From positions 62,001 to 126,000 of the forward strand of contig CAVWYD010000009.1 of NCBI GenBank assembly GCA_963759055.1: 64,000 nt of DNA, written 5' to 3'. The notes beneath the pieces were generated by a model. It made no database searches. It was not told the origin of the DNA and saw only the letters and a program-made list of their open reading frames with translations. Below are positions 42,964 to 51,703 of the stretch, piece by piece (positions within the stretch are counted from its first letter, which is position 1; the number at the start of each line of letters is the position of its first letter). The translations under genes were made by a program, and so were the position numbers. The DNA is from Thiosocius sp963759055. Its GTDB lineage: Bacteria; Pseudomonadota; Gammaproteobacteria; Chromatiales; Chromatiaceae.

Positions 42964-45540
42964 ATGAGTGAAGTCACGGTCAGCCAACTCGCCTCCGATG
43001 TTGGGATACCGGTCGATCGACTGCTGAAGCAGTTGAGCGAAGCCGGCGTTTCGAAGCAGAGCGCGGAAGACATTATCACTGAGCAGGAAAAAATGGACCT
43101 GCTCAATCACTTGCGCCGCAGCCATGGCAAGAACGAGGCCGGAGGTGCCTCCGGGGCGCGCAAGATAGCGCTCAAGCGGAAGACCACGACCGAGCTGCAC
43201 CAGCCCGCGAGCGGCCGTGCGACTGCTCGCAGTGCGGCAACTCGCGCTGCCAAGACCGTCAGCGTTGAAGTGCGCCGCAAACGCGCGGTGACCAAACCCA
43301 TGGGCAGTGACGAGGTCAAGCAGCAGGAACTGCTGCGCCAGGCCGAAGAGGCAAAGCAGGCGCTGGCTGAGCAGGCGGCGCAACGCAAGCAGGTAGAAGA
43401 AGAGGCTGACGCGCGACGCCGGGCCGAAGAGGCGCGCCGCGAAGCCGAGCAGGATGTGCAGCGTAAAGCCGAGGAGGCCCGAATTGCCGCCGAGGAAGAG
43501 GCCATGCGTCAGGCAGAGGAACCGACACCGCTCGAGGTTGTGGCGCCGCAGGCGATTGCTCCGCCGCCGGAGTCCAGAGGGGCCGACAAGCCGGGCAAGA
43601 AAGCCAAGCGCGGCCGTGACGATGATTCAGAACGTGGGCGTCATGGACGGCGCGAACTGCACGTAGCGACCGGCAAGCGCGGCCAGCGTTCCGGAAAGGC
43701 TGGACGTAAGGCCGGACGACGTGTTGCGGCGGCCGCCAGCGGCGATTCGCAGCATGGTTTCCAGCGCCCTACCGCGCCGGTGATCAAAGAGGTGCCGATC
43801 CCTGAGAGTATTTCGGTCGGTGATCTTGCCCAGCGGATGTCGGTCAAGGCCGGTGAGGTCATCAAGGCCCTGATGAAGATGGGCATGATGGTGACGATCA
43901 ATCAGGTGCTTGACCAGGAAACGGCGATGCTGCTGGTCGAGGAGCTGGGTCACACCGCGGTGGTGCAAAAGGAGGAAGACGTCGAGGAAGAGATCCTGAC
44001 CGCCTCCGATGACGAGCAGGAGGGTGAACTGATGCCACGTGCGCCCGTGGTCACCATCATGGGCCATGTCGATCATGGCAAGACTTCGCTGCTCGACCAT
44101 ATCCGGGCCACGCGTGTGGCCGCAGGCGAGGCCGGCGGGATCACCCAGCACATCGGTGCTTATCACGTAGAGACAGACCATGGCATGATCTCGTTTCTGG
44201 ACACCCCGGGACATGCGGCCTTTTCCGCCATGCGTGCACGTGGCGCACAGGCCACCGACATCGTCATCCTGGTGGTGGCCGCCGATGACGGCGTCATGCC
44301 GCAAACCAAAGAGGCCATACAGCATTCCCGTGCGGCCGGAGTCCCGATCGTGGTTGCGGTCAACAAGATGGACAAGCCGGAGGCGAATCCGGAGCGTGTC
44401 ATGCAGGAGCTTGTAGCCGAAGAGGTGGTTCCTGAGGAATGGGGTGGCGACATCCAGTTCGTGCAGGTTTCCGCCAAGACCGGTGAGGGCATCGACAAGC
44501 TGCTCGAGGCTGTGCTGTTGCAGTCAGAGGTGCTCGAATTGCACGCCGTTCGTGATGGACTTGCGCGCGGCATCATCATCGAATCCAGCCTGGACAAGGG
44601 ACGTGGCCCGGTGGCCACGGTACTCGTTCAATCGGGGACCCTGAAGCGCGGTGATGCAGTGGTTTCGGGTACCGAATTTGGTCGCGTGCGGGCCATGTTC
44701 GATGAGAACGGTCGTTCGGTGAAGGACGCGGGGCCATCCATTCCGGTCCAGGTGCTCGGTCTGTCTGCGGCACCTTCCGCCGGCGATGATCTGGTGGCCC
44801 TGGCCGACGAGCGCAAGGCGCGTGAGGTGGCAGAGTTGCGTCGCGTGCGCCACCGTGATTCACGTCTGGCCGAACAGAAGGCCGCCAAGCTGGACCAGCT
44901 GTTTTCGCAGATGGCCGAGGGTGAGGTTGCTTACGTCAATCTGATCGTCAAGGCCGATGTGCAGGGCTCGGTCGAGGCACTGCGCGAATCGTTGCTCAAG
45001 ATCGAGACAGACGAGGCCAAGGTGCGGATCGTCGCATCGGGTGTTGGTGGTATTACGGAATCCGACGCCAACCTCGCGGTGACCTCGAATGCGATCGTGA
45101 TCGGCTTCAATGTTCGAGCCGATGCGACTGCGCGCCGGGTGATCGAGGAACACGGTCTGGATCTGCGTTATTACAGCATCATCTACGAGGTCATCGACGA
45201 CGTTAAGAAGGCCATCGTGGGTCTTCTGTCGCCGGTCATCAAGGAAGAGATCACCGGACTGGCAGAGGTCAAGGATGTGTTCCGCTCGTCCAAGCTTGGT
45301 GCCATCGCCGGTTGTATCGTTGTCGAAGGGGTCGTGAAGCGGCACAACCCGATAAGGGTGCTGCGGGACAACGTGGTCATCTACGAAGGTGAGCTGGAGT
45401 CCCTGCGTCGCTTCAAAGATGACGTCACCGAGGTCAAGGCGGGCGTCGAGTGCGGTATCGGCGTAAAGAACTACAATGACGTCAGGCCGGGCGATCACAT
45501 CGAAGTCTTCGAGCGCATTGAAATTGCGCGCGAGCTCTGA
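42964..45540 (+). CDS. infB: Translation initiation factor IF-2
   Basis: The protein has 858 residues. The N-terminal IF2N domain (VSQLASDVGIPVDRLLKQLSE) is followed by a long charged region with AEEAR-type repeats (about residues 115-220). A second IF2N subdomain precedes the GTPase core, with G1 GHVDHGKTSLLD, G3 DTPGHAAF and G4 NKMDK. C-terminal domains bind initiator fMet-tRNA. The gene is intact over 2.6 kb between frame-broken nusA and rbfA. Confidence 0.97.
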   Translation: MSEVTVSQLASDVGIPVDRLLKQLSEAGVSKQSAEDIITEQEKMDLLNHLRRSHGKNEAGGASGARKIALKRKTTTELHQPASGRATARSAATRAAKTVSVEVRRKRAVTKPMGSDEVKQQELLRQAEEAKQALAEQAAQRKQVEEEADARRRAEEARREAEQDVQRKAEEARIAAEEEAMRQAEEPTPLEVVAPQAIAPPPESRGADKPGKKAKRGRDDDSERGRHGRRELHVATGKRGQRSGKAGRKAGRRVAAAASGDSQHGFQRPTAPVIKEVPIPESISVGDLAQRMSVKAGEVIKALMKMGMMVTINQVLDQETAMLLVEELGHTAVVQKEEDVEEEILTASDDEQEGELMPRAPVVTIMGHVDHGKTSLLDHIRATRVAAGEAGGITQHIGAYHVETDHGMISFLDTPGHAAFSAMRARGAQATDIVILVVAADDGVMPQTKEAIQHSRAAGVPIVVAVNKMDKPEANPERVMQELVAEEVVPEEWGGDIQFVQVSAKTGEGIDKLLEAVLLQSEVLELHAVRDGLARGIIIESSLDKGRGPVATVLVQSGTLKRGDAVVSGTEFGRVRAMFDENGRSVKDAGPSIPVQVLGLSAAPSAGDDLVALADERKAREVAELRRVRHRDSRLAEQKAAKLDQLFSQMAEGEVAYVNLIVKADVQGSVEALRESLLKIETDEAKVRIVASGVGGITESDANLAVTSNAIVIGFNVRADATARRVIEEHGLDLRYYSIIYEVIDDVKKAIVGLLSPVIKEEITGLAEVKDVFRSSKLGAIAGCIVVEGVVKRHNPIRVLRDNVVIYEGELESLRRFKDDVTEVKAGVECGIGVKNYNDVRPGDHIEVFERIEIAREL

Positions 45541-45566
45541 TCGACTGAGCCAGAGGTCCTCCGCAG

Positions 45567-45926
45567 ATGCAGGAATTCGGTCGTGAAGAACGCGTGGGCG
45601 CAGAGATTCATCGTGAACTTGCGCTGTTGCTGCGGGATGAGGCGAGAGATCCAAGGCTTACCCGGGTGACTATCCAGGAGGTGCGTGCGGTCCGTGATCT
45701 GTCGCATGCGAAGGTTTATTTCACCCTGATGGACTCGGCGCAGGCAAAGGCGACCGAGGCTGCGCTGAACAAGGCCGCTGCATTTCTGCGTCGTCGTCTG
45801 GCGGAAAAGATGAACTTGCGGGTGGTGCCGCGCCTGTCGTTTGTGTATGACAAATCGATTGAGACCGGCGCGCGGCTGTCTTCGCTGATCGACCAGGCGG
45901 TTGCCAAAGACGAAGGGCGAGACTGA
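45567..45926 (+). CDS. rbfA: Ribosome-binding factor A
   Basis: The protein has 119 residues with the KH-type fold of RbfA. Typical blocks are EFGREERVGAEIHRELALLL, LTRVTIQEVRAVRDLSHAKVY and RVVPRLSFVYDKSIETG. It helps late 16S rRNA and 30S maturation. It lies 26 bases after infB and two bases before truB. Confidence 0.95.
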   Translation: MQEFGREERVGAEIHRELALLLRDEARDPRLTRVTIQEVRAVRDLSHAKVYFTLMDSAQAKATEAALNKAAAFLRRRLAEKMNLRVVPRLSFVYDKSIETGARLSSLIDQAVAKDEGRD

Positions 45927-45928
45927 GC

Positions 45929-46846
45929 ATGGGGCGACGCGGTCGTGCGCGCGGTCGTCCGGTCAGCGGTATCCTGCTGCTGGACAAACCGCTCGGTTTG
46001 AGTTCCAACCATGCCCTGCAGCGCGTTAAGCGCCTGTACGACGCTCGCAAGGCAGGACATACCGGCAGCCTGGACCCGCTCGCTGATGGCATGTTGCCAA
46101 TATGCTTTGGCGATGCCACCAAGCTCTCGGCTTTTCTGCTCGATGCCGACAAGCACTACTGGTTTCGGGTGAAGCTGGGAGAGACGACGGCGACGGGTGA
46201 TACCGAGGGCGAGGTCTTGAAGGTTCGCCCGATCGATGACGTCACGCCTGATCAGATCGAGCAGGTTCTGAAGAAATTCGTCGGAGAGATCCAACAACTC
46301 CCACCGATGTATTCGGCCCTCAAACACAAGGGCAAACGCCTTTATGAACTGGCGCGGGAAGGCGTCGAGGTTGAGCGTGAGCCGCGCAAGGTCAGGATAC
46401 ATTCCTTGGCCTTGGGCGAGGTGAATCTGCCGGAATTCGAGTTGCGGGTGCATTGCTCGAAGGGCACCTATGTGCGCACCCTGGCCGAGGATATCGGTGA
46501 GGCGCTCGGTTGCGGGGCACATGTCACGGCATTGAGACGCACCGGTGTGGGACCCTATACCGGGTTCGAGATGTACAGCATGGAGATGCTGGAACAGACT
46601 GCCGAGCAGGGAAAGCCGGCTATCGATCGGCTGCTGCTGCCAATCGACACGGCCCTGTCGGACTGGCCCGAGGTACGGGTGAATGCAGATACGGCCTTCT
46701 ACCTGAAACAGGGCCAGGCGGTACTGGTGCCCAGGGCGCCGACCGAGGGCTGGGTGCGGATCTACGAGGGCGAGACGTTCCTCGCCGTAGGGCAGGTGCA
46801 GGAAGACGGGCGCATTGCGCCGAAACGTCTGATGACCGGAGGCTGA
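45929..46846 (+). CDS. truB: tRNA pseudouridine(55) synthase TruB
   Basis: The protein has 305 residues. GILLLDKPLGLSSNHALQ and the catalytic block GHTGSLDPLADGMLPICFGD (with the active-site aspartate) are diagnostic, followed by MYSALKHKGKRLYELAREG and the C-terminal PUA-like domain. It makes pseudouridine 55 in the T-loop of tRNAs. It follows rbfA by two bases. Confidence 0.96.
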   Translation: MGRRGRARGRPVSGILLLDKPLGLSSNHALQRVKRLYDARKAGHTGSLDPLADGMLPICFGDATKLSAFLLDADKHYWFRVKLGETTATGDTEGEVLKVRPIDDVTPDQIEQVLKKFVGEIQQLPPMYSALKHKGKRLYELAREGVEVEREPRKVRIHSLALGEVNLPEFELRVHCSKGTYVRTLAEDIGEALGCGAHVTALRRTGVGPYTGFEMYSMEMLEQTAEQGKPAIDRLLLPIDTALSDWPEVRVNADTAFYLKQGQAVLVPRAPTEGWVRIYEGETFLAVGQVQEDGRIAPKRLMTGG

Positions 46847-46871
46847 CAGCCGGGCCAAATTAAGAGAGAAT
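46843..46871 (+). promoter_or_regulatory. Possible rpsO promoter
   Basis: CTGACA (46843-46848) and GAGAAT (46866-46871), 17 bases apart, match five and four of six consensus positions. The site overlaps the truB stop, and the rpsO gene is usually transcribed from its own promoter in this gap. Confidence 0.4.
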
Positions 46872-46966
46872 ACGCGACCTTAAATTCATGCGGGGCCGAT
46901 AGCGGTCCCGTTGATTCAACCGCCGAAGCCGCCTGGACTCATTGTTGGGGGCTTCATGAAGGCAAA

Positions 46967-46986
46967 ATGACAGGAGAAATGTCATG
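46967..46986 (+). promoter_or_regulatory. Hairpin enclosing the rpsO ribosome-binding site
   Basis: The six-base stem ATGACA (46967-46972) and TGTCAT (46980-46985) closes a loop with the sequence GGAGAAA, so the Shine-Dalgarno lies in the loop and the start AUG (46984-46986) begins in the 3' arm. This arrangement fits translational autoregulation by S15 as known for E. coli rpsO, though the fold differs from the E. coli pseudoknot. Confidence 0.55.
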
Positions 46987-47253
46987 ACAATGAGCGCAGA
47001 GCAAAAACAGGCAATCGTCGATGAATATGGCAAGGACCCGAAAGATACGGGTTCGACCGAAGTGCAGATCGCACTGCTGACCGCCCGCATCTCCGATCTG
47101 ACCCCGCATTTTCAGTCTCACAAGAAAGATCATCATTCCCGCCAGGGTCTGGTGCGTCTGGTCAACCAGCGCCGCAAACTTCTCGACTACCTCAAGTCGA
47201 AGGATGTGGAACGTTACCGCGAGCTTATCGCCCGTCTGGGCCTGCGCCGCTAA
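46984..47253 (+). CDS. rpsO: 30S ribosomal protein S15
   Basis: The protein has 89 residues, the universal length. Key blocks are YGKDPKDTGSTEVQIALLT, HFQSHKKDHHSRQGLVRLV and RRKLLDYLK, which bind 16S rRNA helices 20-22. It is followed by pnp with a 33-base gap, the conserved rpsO-pnp pair. The start codon is within the regulatory hairpin described above. Confidence 0.97.
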   Translation: MTMSAEQKQAIVDEYGKDPKDTGSTEVQIALLTARISDLTPHFQSHKKDHHSRQGLVRLVNQRRKLLDYLKSKDVERYRELIARLGLRR

Positions 47254-47286
47254 GCGATCACCTACCAAAGGTTTGAGGATTTCCAA

Positions 47287-49385
47287 GTGAACCCGATTAA
47301 GAAAACGTTTCAGTACGGCGAACACACAGTCACGCTGGAGACCGGCGAAATCGCCCGTCAGGCCGATGCGGCCGTTATGGTCAACATGGCCGACACCGTG
47401 GTACTGGTTACCGTGGTGTACGACAAGAACCCGGACAGCGGTCGTGATTTCTTCCCGCTGACCGTCGATTACCAGGAAAAGACCTATGCGGCGGGCAAGA
47501 TCCCCGGCGGTTTCTTCCGTCGTGAGGGGCGTCCCGCCGAGAAGGAAATCCTGACCTGCCGCCTGATCGACCGCCCGATCCGCCCGCTGTTCCCGAAGAA
47601 CTTCAGAGCGGAGACCCAGATCATCTGTACCGTCAAGTCGCTGAACCCGAAGGTCGATCCCGAGATCCCGGCGCTGATCGGCACCTCTGCCGCCCTGTCC
47701 ATCTCCGGCGCGCCTTTCCAGGGCCCGATCGGTGCTGCCCGCGTCGGTTACAAGGACGGCAGCTACATCCTCAACGGCCGCGACCGGACTGGAAGAGAGC
47801 GATCTCGATCTGGTCGTCGCCGGTACCGAGAATGCGGTGCTGATGGTCGAGTCCGAGGCCAACCAGCTGTCCGAGGAGATCATGCTCGGCGCGGTCCTGT
47901 TCGGTCATGAGCAGATGCAGATCGTGATCGATGCCATCAAGGAACTGGCTGCCGAGGTCAACAAGCCGATCTTCGCAGATGCCCGAAATCGTGGTGAACG
48001 AAGAGCTGAAGGCCGCGGTTGAGGCTGCCTGTGGCGACGCGATGCGCAGTGCCTACACCGTTGCCGACAAGATGGATCGCTATGCGGCCACCGACGCGGC
48101 AGCCGCGGCAGCGAAAGAGCAGCTGTGCGGTGGCGATGAGCCGGCCTTCGATGAAGGTGAGGTGGTCGGTGCGATCGAGAAACTGAAAAAGTCCATCGTG
48201 CGCGGTCGCATCATCGCCGGCGAGCCCCGTATCGACGGTCGTGACACCAAGACGGTTCGACCGATAACCATTCGTACCGGTGTATTGCCGCGTACCCATG
48301 GTTCTGCGCTGTTTACGCGCGGTGAGACTCAGGCGCTGGTGATCACCACGCTCGGTACCGAGCGCGATTCGCAGATCATCGATGCACTTGAGGGTTCATT
48401 CAAAGAACCCTTCATGCTGCACTACAATTTCCCGCCGTTCTGCGTCGGTGAACTGGGTCGTGTCGGCAGCCCGAAGCGGCGTGAGATCGGTCATGGTCGT
48501 CTCGCCAAGCGCGGTGTCCTGGCCTGCATGCCGGATATCACTGAATTCCCATACTCAATCCGGGTCGTTTCGGAGATCACCGAATCCAACGGTTCCTCGT
48601 CGATGGCCTCGGTCTGTGGCACCAGCCTGTCGCTGATGGATGCCGGTGTGCCGGTCAAGTCGCCGGTGGCTGGTGTTGCAATGGGCCTGATCAAGGAAGG
48701 TGATGACTTCGCCGTCTTGACCGATATCCTGGGTGATGAAGATCACCTCGGTGATATGGATTTCAAGGTCGCCGGCACGGTCGACGGTATCAATGCCCTG
48801 CAGATGGACATCAAGATCGACGGGATTACGCGCGAGATCATGGAAGTCGCCCTGGGGCAGGCCAAAGACGGCCGTCTGCACATCCTCGAAGAGATGAACA
48901 AGGCGATCAATGCGCCGCGTGAGCACATGTCCGAGCACGCGCCGCGGATCGTCTCGTTCAAGATCAATCCGGACAAGATCCGCGACGTCATCGGCAAGGG
49001 TGGTGCAACCATCCGTTCGATCACCGAAGAGACGGGTGCCACCGTCGATATCAGTGACGACGGCACGGTCAAGATCTTCTCGGTCGACAAGAATGCCGGT
49101 GACGAGGCGCGCAAACGGGTCGAGTTGATCACCGCTGATGTCGAAGTCGGTATGGTCTACGAAGGCCGCGTCGCACGCCTGATGGACTTTGGTGCCTTTG
49201 TCACCATTCTGCCGGGCAAGGACGGGCTGGTGCATATCAGCCAGATCTGCGATGAGCGGGTGGAGAAGGTCAGTGACAAGCTGTCCGAAGGTGATGTCAT
49301 CAAGGTCAAGGTCCTCGAGGTCGACAAGCAGGGGCGTATTCGCCTGAGCATGAAGGCTGTGGCGGAGAGTGGTGCTGAAGCCTGA
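47287..49385 (+). CDS. pnp: Polyribonucleotide nucleotidyltransferase PNPase (two +1 frame breaks)
   Basis: Two extra bases, near 47785 and near 47980, split the frame. Removing them gives 698 residues, the family length. Domains are first RNase PH (GRDFFPLTVDYQEK, FFRREGRPAEKEIL), helical linker (LLSEEIMLGAVLFGHEQ-like), second RNase PH (TRGETQALVITTLGTERD, RREIGHGRLAKRGV), then KH (DVIGKGGATIRSITEETG) and S1 (ARLMDFGAFVTILPGKDGL). PNPase degrades and polyadenylates RNA and is part of the degradosome. The start is GTG 47287. A strong terminator follows. Confidence 0.93.
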
Positions 49386-49410
49386 TCGTTTAGCTTGATC
49401 GTTGCGATCG

Positions 49411-49438
49411 AAAGGGGCCCTCGTGGCCCCTTTTTTGT
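49411..49438 (+). terminator. Rho-independent terminator after pnp
   Basis: The stem AAAGGGGCC-CTCGT-GGCCCCTTTT is followed by further T residues. It ends the rpsO-pnp transcript 26 bases past the stop. Confidence 0.92.
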
Positions 49439-49455
49439 TGCCTGGGGTTTGGTTC

Positions 49456-49602
49456 ATGTGCGCTATCGCGGACCTGTTTTTGATGCGCTCGGCGGAGCGC
49501 GCCCGCGTTACTTTTCTTTGCTTTTTCTTTGGACAAGCAAAAGAAGAAGGGCTGGCGCGCTGAGCCCAGCGCATCAAAAACAATCCGCGCGATAGCGCAC
49601 AT
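49456..49602. repeat. 147-bp inverted-repeat element between pnp and holC
   Basis: Outer arms ATGTGCGCTATCGCGG (49456-49471) and CCGCGCGATAGCGCACAT (49585-49602) pair with a two-base offset. Inner arms TTTTTGATGCGCT (49477-49489) and AGCGCATCAAAAA (49568-49580) pair perfectly over 13 bases. The centre contains TTACTTTTCTTTGC, a string seen in intergenic repeats of other gammaproteobacteria. No protein is encoded. It looks like a small non-autonomous element (MITE-like) or a folded extragenic repeat. Confidence 0.75.
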
Positions 49603-49634
49603 AACAAAGCCCGCCAGCCCAGGACGAAAAACAC

Positions 49635-50064
49635 TCAGGCGATATTGTGAGTCTTCAACGGATAACCATGCTCGCGATAAAACCGAAAACGCTCACGGCC
49701 TGCAGCCTTCACGCCATCATCATGATCGACACATTCGATCAGACGCTGGAAGCGGCTGAAAAACATCGGTACTTCGGGGGCGAGATTGATCAGCACTTCG
49801 TGTTCTTCGGTGTCTGAACTTCCATCGCCGATCAGGATCGGGTTGATCTGCGCGTTCGTCTTTGCCCAGCAGGCCATGTGGGATGAAGCTCTGTTCCCAC
49901 AGCGTCCAGAAAAGCATGTCGACGTGCCTGGATTCTTCGGCTATCGGGGTATGGATGAGCACGCGGCGACCCGCACGACGCGCTTTTTCTGCGATTCTGC
50001 ACGCGAGGTGATAGCGGTCGCCGCCGGCATTGCTGTCGAGTATGTAGAAGTCGACCTGTGTCAT
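49635..50064 (-). CDS. holC: DNA polymerase III subunit chi (one +1 frame break)
   Basis: Removing one base near 49863 (the GGG of CTGGGCAAAG on the minus strand) gives 142 residues, matching HolC. Motifs are VDFYILDSNAGGDRYHLACR, LWEQSFIPHGLL, and after the break NAQINPILIGDG with RERFRFYREHGYPL. Chi links the clamp loader to SSB. It lies 21 bases downstream of pepA on the same strand, the usual pepA-holC order. Confidence 0.87.
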
Positions 50065-50085
50065 GGTCCGGGAGTCGATCTGCCC

Positions 50086-51582
50086 CTACATTTTTACCTT
50101 GCTGCGCCGCAGCAGAAATTCGGCGAGCAGGGGGACCGGGCGCCCGGTTGCTCCTTTATTTTCGCCGGAATTCCAGGCTGTGCCCGCGATATCCAGGTGT
50201 GCCCATTTGAACGACTTGGTAAAGCGTGACAGGAAACAGGCGGCGGTGATGGTCCCTGCACCCTTTCCTCCAATGTTGGCCATGTCCGCAAAATTACTGT
50301 CGAGCTGGGCCTGATATTCTTCCCACAGTGGCAGGCGCCAGGTCCGGTCGCCACACCCGGTGCCGGCCTCCTGCAGTTCATCGGCCAGCTTGTCGTCATT
50401 TGCCATCAGTCCGCTTGCCTGATTGCCGAGTGCCACGATGCAGGCACCGGTGAGCGTTGCGATGTCGATCACCGCTGCCGGATCGAAACGTTCCGTGTAG
50501 GTCAGTGCATCGCAAAGGATCAGGCGACCCTCGGCATCGGTGTTCAGGATCTCGATTGTCTGACCGGACATCGATGTGACGATGTCGCCCGGTTTGTTGG
50601 CGTCGCCATCCGGCAGGTTCTCGGAACTGGGGATGACGCCGACCACATTGATCGGAAGGTCGAGTTCGACACAGGCCGCGATAGCACCGAGCACACTGGC
50701 TCCACCGCACATATCGTATTTCATCTCATCCATGTTGGGTGACGGTTTGATCGAGATGCCGCCGGCGTCGAATGTCAGACCCTTGCCCACCAGTGCGACA
50801 GGCTTGGATCCGGCTTTTCCTCCCTTGTATTCGAGGACGATCAGTTTGGCCTCCTGACGGCTGCCGCGTGATACGGAGAGCAGAGAGCCCATGCCAAGCT
50901 TCTGCATCTGGTTCTCGTTGAGTACGGACACCTTCAGCTTGCGTTTGCCCCGGCCGAGTGCCTGAGCCTGCTCTGCGAGGTAAGTGGGTGTACAGACGTT
51001 GCCAGGCAGGTTGGCGAGATCCCTGGCCAAGCTGCTGCCGATCCCTATCGCGCGACCGTGTTCGGCGGCACGTGTTCCGGCGTTCTGCTGCGCCCGTGAC
51101 TGTGCCAGAAAAGCCACCCGCTTGAGCGGACGTTTCGGTGGTTTCGATTCGCTCTTGCATTGATCGAAACGGTAGGTGGCCGATTCGGCCGCCTTCACGG
51201 CCTCGCGGACCAATCTGTAGGTGAGGTCATCGTCGGCCTTATTCGGCAGCAATACGAGACAATCGGCGGCGCCTGATGTCTCCAGTTGCGCAAACGCCGG
51301 CAGCAGTGCGAGTCCGAATTGCGTCGCGTTGAACGATTTGGGTTCGCCCAGCCCAACCAGGAGAATGCGGACGGCTGCGCAGCCCTCCAGCTCGTAAAGC
51401 ATCTGAGTCTGACCGATATCGCCGGCAAAATCCTGGCGTTTCAGGATTCTCTTGATCTGCCCGCCAAGCGCCTCATCGAGTGAATCGCCCAACGGAGTGA
51501 GGTGGTTCTTGCTATGCACCCCTACCACCAGGCAGGCGGCTCTCAACTTTTCTGCAGCACCGAGTTTGCAGCTGTATTCCAT
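50086..51582 (-). CDS. pepA: Leucyl aminopeptidase PepA
   Basis: The protein has 498 residues with an N-terminal macro-like domain and a C-terminal M17 catalytic domain. Visible are LVGKGLTFDAGGISIKPS with metal-binding Lys and Asp, NTDAEGRLILCDAL (the M17 signature) and a late GTAWNSGENKGATGRPV. It removes N-terminal residues with two zinc or manganese ions. In E. coli PepA also binds DNA in XerCD recombination. It is divergent from lptF with 121 bases between the starts. Confidence 0.96.
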   Translation of the reverse strand: MEYSCKLGAAEKLRAACLVVGVHSKNHLTPLGDSLDEALGGQIKRILKRQDFAGDIGQTQMLYELEGCAAVRILLVGLGEPKSFNATQFGLALLPAFAQLETSGAADCLVLLPNKADDDLTYRLVREAVKAAESATYRFDQCKSESKPPKRPLKRVAFLAQSRAQQNAGTRAAEHGRAIGIGSSLARDLANLPGNVCTPTYLAEQAQALGRGKRKLKVSVLNENQMQKLGMGSLLSVSRGSRQEAKLIVLEYKGGKAGSKPVALVGKGLTFDAGGISIKPSPNMDEMKYDMCGGASVLGAIAACVELDLPINVVGVIPSSENLPDGDANKPGDIVTSMSGQTIEILNTDAEGRLILCDALTYTERFDPAAVIDIATLTGACIVALGNQASGLMANDDKLADELQEAGTGCGDRTWRLPLWEEYQAQLDSNFADMANIGGKGAGTITAACFLSRFTKSFKWAHLDIAGTAWNSGENKGATGRPVPLLAEFLLRRSKVKM

Positions 51583-51703
51583 GGGTTCCCTCGAGTGATC
51601 GGATTACGCAGCCAGCAGTGCTTTCGCTTGCTGTCTGTTGGCGGTATGGTTCGACGTTGTCGTCCGGACAGAGTGTAACGAATCGGGAGAGCAAAGGAAG
51701 TAC

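Noticed and set aside
47287..49385. Programmed +1 frameshifting in pnp or nusA
   Set aside because: The sites have no slippery heptamer, stop codon pause or conserved structure, and the same type of break occurs in unrelated genes. Sequence insertion is simpler.
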